Of a stretch of DNA of 64,000 nt, positions 57,717 through 64,000 are shown piece by piece. The notes beneath the pieces were generated by a model. That model made no database searches and had not been told where the DNA came from. It saw nothing but the letters and a program-made list of their open reading frames with translations. This DNA is from Tetracladium setigerum (taxonomy: Eukaryota; Ascomycota; Leotiomycetes; Helotiales), in NCBI GenBank assembly GCA_031472005.1, contig PZJY01000008.1, positions 1 to 64,000 on the forward strand, in the 5' to 3' direction. Numbering within the stretch: the stretch's first letter is position 1; every line of letters begins with the position of its first letter. The position numbers were made by a program, and so were the translations under genes.

Positions 57717-59823
57717 TCAAATTATGCAGAATAACAATCTTTCGCATGCCTCGAACAACTTCATGTCACCGCATTTGGAGCTATCGGGTCGAATCATAAT
57801 CTCGATATATCCCACGCCGACACGCTCGAAAAAGCGCTCACTCCTCTCAGCTTCATGTCGTTCAACTAGAGCAAGGCATGCTATTCTGAAGCCGGTTTGA
57901 TATACAGGAGAAACATAGAACTGGTCTGGCTCTTCATTCTCCAAGTCGAAGCAAATCCACCCAACGGCTTCCCCAGATTCTTCTGCGGTTACTATGAAGG
58001 TGCGTCTTCCTTGGCAGCTCTGGGACGGGTACTCATCTCTTCCAACTTCGCCTTTGTACATGCTTCGTAATATCCCTGAAACCATCAGAGGATGACTTGG
58101 CCATGGCACGTGAATTTTGCTTTGGATCGCCTTGAGATAAAGGTTACAATCTTTCATGTTATAGTCTTGCCAGGCGACAATGGTGTCAGAGTAGTGCTCC
58201 ATTGGGCCCTCGAGGGACGCCCACGACCATGAAGAACATAGTCTGGATCGCTTATCGTCAGAAAGTAATGGCATCGTTCTTTGTCCTTCAGGGAACCACA
58301 TCAGTTCGCGCACGAAGCGCGATGAGCCATCAACCCAATGGCCATCGACACAACGAAGCCCGGTCTGTTTCTCAACAACTCGGACTATGCCCAGCAGAGC
58401 TATCAATCGATCACTCGCTTTGGTCAATTGCCGAGTGCAATAGTAGCGCGTCAAGGATCTCCAGCAGTGGTAGAACTCATCCAACTGTGATCTGGGATAT
58501 CCCTCATCGCGGAGTTCATTTGCAGGTTCAATTGGCAATGGTCCAACCTGGCAAATAGCGTTTACATCTGCCCAGAATTGTGACGGCTCCAGAGTTTTAC
58601 CTGTGAAGTGAACTCTATCATCGAATTCTTCTCCGACAAAGCGCTTCTTGCACTCCCAGAACACCTGTGAGGATGCGAAGTGGATAATACGCAACGAGAG
58701 CAATTTTTCTTGGAACACCCAACCACGGGTGTTTAGCGGTGCGTTGTCAAGGTCCGTTTGCGAGGTCCATGAAGCATCGGTGAACCATATTTGTCCTTTG
58801 GTTTCATCCGAAGCATCACAAGGGAATTCGATCCAGTTGCTCGAAGGGCGGATGCTGTCCAGCCCACCACTCCCATCAGCCGCCCAGGTTGCAGCGAGGG
58901 TGATATAAGCATTTGCGTAAACGGTGCCCATGCGCTCGGATTCTTGAAGCCAGTCATTTTCGTCGTCTTGCACGATGCACAATGAATCGATCCAAATGTA
59001 TTCAATACCCAACCGTCTTGTCACACGGATCGCATCCTGAAAAGTCTTTGACAGGTTGTCAAAGATGATTTCTTCCTTAAATTGCTTGATGTTCGCTCTC
59101 AGCGTTCTGACTTGTTGAATTTTACCCCAACAGTGGCTCAACGCGATGTAACGATCGTTCTGCCGTGGTTGGGAATTGTGAAGATAAGGCTGTTGAGTCG
59201 CAGAGCCAACATGAACGACCCTTGTAGGCAGATATCGCGTTATTACTTCTGAAGCCTGCGGGAAATGGCTCCGACAGGTTACGTGCGTTTCATCGCAGGC
59301 CTTGATCCGGTGAAAGATCTTCTGGAATGTAGTCTCCGAGAAGTTGGATGATGGCGCTCGCCGACCCGGAACAAATTTTGAAGCGTGTGAATCTTTAGAG
59401 AGTTAGAACTGGAGGCAAAAACGCAATGGCGAAAAGATGGAGTTGCACACCTGGCTCAGCATATATGCGGAAGCTCCCACCTCCAGCAATATGTGCATTG
59501 CCTCCATAGCACTTTCTTATAAGAATTTGACGAATTTGCCTCCCAGCGTATATGTCTTTTTCGGGTTTACGGTCATCAACGCTCAATCCCACTCGAATGC
59601 GTCCAACGATCTCATTTCCACGATAGATGGACTCGAAAATTATCTTGCACACAGGACAGTTTGTGGGCAGAGCTCGATCATAATCAAGCCAGAACAGCTC
59701 ACTCTCCTCCTTTGAGTCTTTAGACGTGTTTAAGAGGCCATCAAGCGTGATCTTCTGGCAGGAGCTGCACACTCCTTCGGGGAACATTGTTGGATTGATA
59801 GGATTTGGTTTCTTTTCTGGCAC
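57717..59823 (-). CDS. HET-domain protein (2 exons), intact
   Basis: Exon 59451-59823, intron 59393-59450 (58 bases) and exon 57717-59392 give 682 residues in a clean frame. The N-terminus has CSSCQKITL (about 18) and NCPVCKIIFESIYRG (about 55). The HET domain spans about 208-360: RYIALSHCWGKIQQVRTL, NLSKTFQDAIRVTRRLGIEY, WIDSLCIVQDDENDWLQESE, YANAYITLAATWA. Then LNTRGWVFQEKLLSLRIIHF, LIALLGIVRVVEKQTGLR, SSWSWASLEGPMEHYSD. It resembles the intact HET gene at 31.8 kb: same two-exon build, same phase-1 intron, and a second exon of exactly the same length (1,676 bases). The two are therefore diverged paralogues. Role inferred as allorecognition or stress-triggered cell death. Confidence 0.88.
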
Positions 59824-60567
59824 CGAGATTACCCCTGGTAAAGGTTTCGAGTTGAAGGTGTTGTATCATCAGAGGCTTTGTGTATAGGGAAACGATATCT
59901 AATTCCGGACATAATGTTCGGTGATCTGAGAAATGTTAGCAAGTTGAGAGCATCCAAGGAGAGTTTCTTTACATCAGCCCTGTCACTGCAGCTTGCTCTC
60001 CAATCTTCTCTGGCCTACCCACTTGTTCAGAACGGAACCTCTTTATAGTGGTCTGGTGGTCTCAGCCTCGCTTGACTGAATCAGATGTCGGAGGTAACAA
60101 TGAAGCTGCACTGGAAGGTGAGGGGTAAAATTTCACTAATCAGTGTGCTTCATTTAAGCCACGGCTTTTTGTTGGCCTATTGCACAGCGAATTTAACGCC
60201 AGGATGTCGTTGAAGAAGCTAAGGGAGGGCTCGGTTTCTAATATAACTTCCTCTACTTTTATACATATACTTATTTACAAGTATAAGAATTAATCTTATC
60301 TTAACGTGACCCACGAGCGGAAAATATAAACGGAGGAGATATAAACGGATAGAAAGTCCGCAAGTATAGCTTAAGATAGAAAGTAATACGAGTAAAGACG
60401 CTTAACTCATATAAATCGAAGATTGATTTTCTTACTAATATTATTATCTTTCATTCTTAGTGACAGACACCAGCTCTATCAAAAATATCAACATGCTTAT
60501 AGTCACATAAAATCAAAAGGTCTCTCGTCAACATTTTACCTATACAAATCCCCCAAGAATGTTGGAT
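59824..60567. other. Intergenic, AT-rich relic in the middle
   Basis: Upstream flank of the HET gene, then about 60230-60440 of AT-rich RIP-like sequence (TATAAACGGA repeated twice near 60328 and 60350), then the 3' flank of the CHAT gene. No gene. Confidence 0.45.
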
Positions 60568-63500
60568 TTAGCATCCAAAGTAGGCGTACGCACCCCAAAT
60601 GAACGCATCGACGCCGTCATCCCTCATTTTGATGATGGCATCGTGAAGAGCTCTCGCGGCTCTGCCTTGTCCGGCAATCAGTTCGCCTGGATCCTTCACC
60701 AAGTTCTCATAAAATGCCTTTGCCATATCGACAGCTTTGCTGTCAACTATTTTCCACCAAGTTGCGACCACGCATGGGACACCTGCCATCTGTAATGCCG
60801 CTGCAAGATGCAGACTCTCGTCTCGTAGCTTCCATTCTCGATTCAATGCCGACTCGCAGGCGGACAAGTACACCATCTGGCAGCTGGATATGTCCGTCTT
60901 CATGAGGGTTCCAACCCGAAGCCGATGTTTGAAGAAGTCTGCTAAGTACAGCTGGCTTTCCAGTGGATTCTCTGCAGCCTGTGCGTGGCATGCGAAGTGA
61001 GCTAGAGAGCACGACTGGAGGCCTTCGATTACCTCCTGGGTTTTGGCTGGAGGCTCAATATACGAATTGAGCCTGCAGTGGCTTTCGAGTATCTTCTCGA
61101 TCTCTGCTACCTCCCTTGGAGCAAATTCGAGAGTTTTGAAGGAACCTGCACTTGGAACAGATACCAACAACGCTTGTTGACGTTCTGTGCCTTTCTGAAC
61201 CTCGGTAGCCATTTTCCACTCCCGCGATCGAAGCAAGGCCCGACAGGTGGGCGTATAGCTGGACACCACACAGTCCATCACCGAGCATGGCTTGTCGCCC
61301 TGTGGTGCCTTCTCAAAATAATCTCCTGCCGCATGAATCGGAAAAGCGCTGATCCACCCACCAGTGACCCACCAGATTCGAGGAAGGTCTGTCTTTGTCT
61401 TCTTGTCTGGTATCAAACCAAGGAATGACAGAACCGGCTCTGCTGCAGTTTCCCAGAGCCATTTCAACAGTCCCATCAACTCTTGATTAGCCACGATTGA
61501 TCCACTTTCGGCGTTGCGAATAATTTGAAGGAATTCTTTATACTGCCTTAGGCAATCTAGCTCCTTGAAGTTGTCCAGTGTTACATGCGACACTCCCTCA
61601 CTGGTTGCAACAATGGCATAACTCTTCAGAAAGCTGTGCACAAACGTTACTACAGGACCTTCAGCACAAAGGAGTTCCAAATCTTTGTTAGAGAGTCTCC
61701 AGCTCATAAAGTCTTCAAACCCAGCTTCGGTTTGGATGCGACGCACTATTTCGCTGTACTTGTTGCCGTGCAATACCGCCCCGTCACCAAGTTTTTCCCT
61801 TAGCTGTTTCTGAATAAGGTCCTTACTCTCAGTGAGCTCTTGATACAATGAAGGGTGGTCGGCTTTAAGTTTCTCCAGGTCTGCCCGCTGGTTGAAATGC
61901 TCGTCCCAATAAAAGCTTCTCGTAGTCTCAAGACGCTCCAATACTTTGATCAAAGGGCGGTTAGCAGCGATAGCAGCAGTTGCAGCAATGATGGGCATTC
62001 GCGACCACTCCATCAAGAATCTCCTCTTTTCAGATATCATGTGCCCTTCAGTCAGGAATCCACGAAATGTATCCACTACCAAATCATAAAACTGTGTTCC
62101 ACCCTCCCAGTCACCATTAAGTGCGATTTCAAGGTCGGCAATTCGCTCTGCTGCCTCCATTGCCCCAAAAGTGTCAAGTGTGCTTCCCGACGAATATTTA
62201 TATGCCAGGCTAAGAGCTTCTCTTCCAACATCGAACTCTTTTGTCAGCTGATATATCTTGAACAGAACTTCTGAGAGGCTTAGTTCGGACCCTGGGAGGA
62301 CCATTTGAACTTCGTCCAGTACTTGATGTCTTCACGATATAACCTTTCCGCTGCCCTGAAGTCAGCCACCATGAGTTCAATATGGGGACTTGTGCCGGGT
62401 TCGGTATCTGGACCAAATGCCTGGGGATCCCACACAGTACCCCTGCTTTTATATAACCTCGCCAAGGTCTTTCGATAGTATGACTGCACATGAGCATGCT
62501 TTGTCTCCCACCCAACCTTCTGCTCGAGGAAATTGATGACTGCAGAATTGTACTCAACGGGGTCCATCCCGACAGCTTCCATCAAAGCTTCCATCAAGCG
62601 TGAGATGGTTACCAGGTGATTTTTCTTGAGTTGAAGTGAGATAGGTGATGGATAGCCGACAACTTGACTGGCCAGTTGGAAGAGTTCATTGTAATCCTGT
62701 GGATTGTGGATCGCATCTACTCGCCGCAGCAAAGCGTTTATGACCACTTCGGCTCGGGTATAATAATGAGCACTGCGAAAACCCATCGTTTCTTCACCCA
62801 TATCGATGAGGGAATTCCGCAGCACAATAAGAGCCTTGTTCAGCTGCTTTAGATCTCGCGTATCATTTGCCGCTTGAAAGATCTCCTCACCAAACAAAGC
62901 AAGAACCTGGCTCTCACAATAGGGCGACTGAAAATCGAAGTCGACGTTAGCATTCGATTGCCACACAGCGGCACGGAAGTGTTGAAGTCTGTTTATCCGG
63001 AATTCAGCGCTCGGCGGAATGGATAAAATTTGGGCAAGTTTTGCCAGGACTAATTCCAGTCGAACTTTAAGAGGAGAAGCCATGCTAAGCATAATTTCCT
63101 GAGCAGATGTTGCATCATCCCAGCTCCGCCGCAGAAGATTGGCTCGAGTCTCAGGATGGTAGAATGATCCCATCAACAACAGCTCTGCTCTTTCGACGAG
63201 GCAGCCGAGCTTGTGTCTCCTAGACAGCGAATCGTTCAAAAGAGCTCGATTGATGCTCGACTCCGCCGATTGAAATAGGCTATATTCCTCAGAAGATTCA
63301 AAGTTGAGTCGATAGGCTCGAGACAGAAGTTTGTGGAATCTCCATTGGATTTCCCGTTTTCTGCACGTCAGCTTCAGGCAACGAGAGAATGCTAAAATTG
63401 CTGCCTGCGAATCGGCAACACGTCCCAGCAACTTAGACCGAAGCAGCAGCAAGAGACCTTGAGCTTCAAGGCAGATCGCGAGATCTGCTTTGTCGTATTT

Positions 63501-63995
63501 GCCAAATTTCAACAGGGCGGTGATCAAATTTAACCACTCCTCAATCTCACCTAGCCTAGGATAGTATTCAGATCCCCAAGCAGTCAACATTCCAAGGTAG
63601 GAGAGAGCAGCGGAAGTGGGATGTTGGGCGAAAACCCTACAGAGCCCGTTATGGGCAAGAATTCGATCTCTCCAGGAACCAAAATGCTGGTACCGCTGGC
63701 AGTAGCAGCGCGCAATACCCAATACCGCGTTCAGTCGATATTTGTCCTCTAGCTGGCTATAGTCTTGAGCCAGGCTGAAGTTGCGTCTTGCTTCTTCAAA
63801 ATCACATTGTGCGGCACTGATCGAGTATCGTTCTAGGAAAATGTCTCCTAAGTTGATGGTTGTCTTAACAACACAAGCTCTTGAACCGTGCAAGAGCCTG
63901 CGCCGAATGCAATTCTTCAGAGACTGGGCTTTTGCGTCGAGCTTTGTAATTCTTTTGCGAACTTGGGGCGATTCGGTCGAAATATCAGGTACCAT
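60568..63995 (-). CDS. TPR-CHAT protease-like protein, one apparent frameshift
   Basis: Two overlapping minus-strand frames form one gene. The upstream part (63995 to about 62296, starting MVPDISTESPQVRKR near the window edge) is about 565 residues of helical repeats of TPR/SEL1 type (AGLLLL-like helices such as LAICLEAQGLLLLLRSKLLG, and INRALLNDSLSRRHKLG). The downstream part (to 60568) carries more helices, then a CHAT domain: WWVTGGWISAFPIHAAGDY, LAHFACHAQAAENPLESQLY with catalytic His, and MVYLSACESALNREW with catalytic Cys, then VATWWKIVDSKAVDMAKAFY, ending FIWGAYAYFGC. CHAT is the caspase-like domain associated with TPRs. The frames join (WSSQGSELSLSEVLFKIYQL) if one base is added at the CCC at 62290-62292. 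The start may lie beyond the window. Confidence 0.75.
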
Positions 63996-64000
63996 GTGCG

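Noticed and set aside
1..64000. CRISPR array or bacterial-type operon
   Set aside because: No regularly spaced short repeats. Introns, telomere repeats and domain content show a fungal nuclear chromosome.

Overview
The window is the left end of a chromosome of a filamentous ascomycete (Pezizomycotina). It opens with about 109 bases of CCCTAA repeat. Its genes have introns of mostly 42-80 bases with GT..AG ends and CTAAC/CTGAC branch sites. Its repeats are riddled with C-to-T and G-to-A transitions, as left by repeat-induced point mutation (RIP). Several HET-domain genes, a HeLo domain, a fungal NLR and a GRF finger fit such a fungus. A member of the Leotiomycetes/Helotiales is a guess only.

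Layout. 1-4.7 kb: telomere, AT-rich RIP debris, then an inverted-repeat-flanked unit holding one intact coiled-coil gene, and a solo end of a pogo/Fot1 element. 5-11 kb: the C-terminal part of a transcription-factor-like gene, an alcohol dehydrogenase scrap, a very small bZIP gene and an intact zinc alcohol dehydrogenase. 12-15 kb: an MFS drug transporter and a small Cys/Trp-rich gene broken by an in-frame stop. 15.7-17.6 kb and 40.1-41.9 kb: two full-length RIP-killed pogo/Fot1 transposons, both with TA target duplications. 18-23 kb: three fungal genes of unknown role, one with a GRF zinc finger and three 51-bp repeats. 23.5-34 kb: a HeLo-TPR gene, a ruined HET gene and two HET genes. 34-38 kb: a LysM remnant, an F-box-like gene and a stalked one-pass membrane protein. 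43.7-46.6 kb: a secreted, membrane-anchored protein and a dimeric alpha/beta-barrel protein. 46.6-64 kb: an NLR (alpha/beta-hydrolase, NB-ARC, membrane segments), a two-TM protein, two more HET genes, a polytopic membrane protein and a TPR-CHAT protease gene running to the window edge.

How the genes may work together. HET, HeLo, NLR and CHAT proteins belong to families tied to non-self recognition and regulated cell death in fungi (CHAT: protease-type effectors). Five or more of them within about 40 kb of a chromosome end looks like a subtelomeric immunity/incompatibility island. No operon logic applies; grouping is by location. The most unusual item is the NLR at 46.6-50.2 kb, in which about six hydrophobic segments sit between the NB-ARC core and its terminal winged-helix-like part.

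Caution. At least four large genes (HET at 28.7 kb, NLR, HET at 52.8 kb, TPR-CHAT) and the LysM fragment need one or more single-base insertions to read through, nearly always at a short G or C run. Other large genes (HeLo-TPR, two HET genes, MFS, F-box-like, ADH) read cleanly. These may be real lesions or assembly undercalls. All exon coordinates come from reading splice sites and frames by eye.
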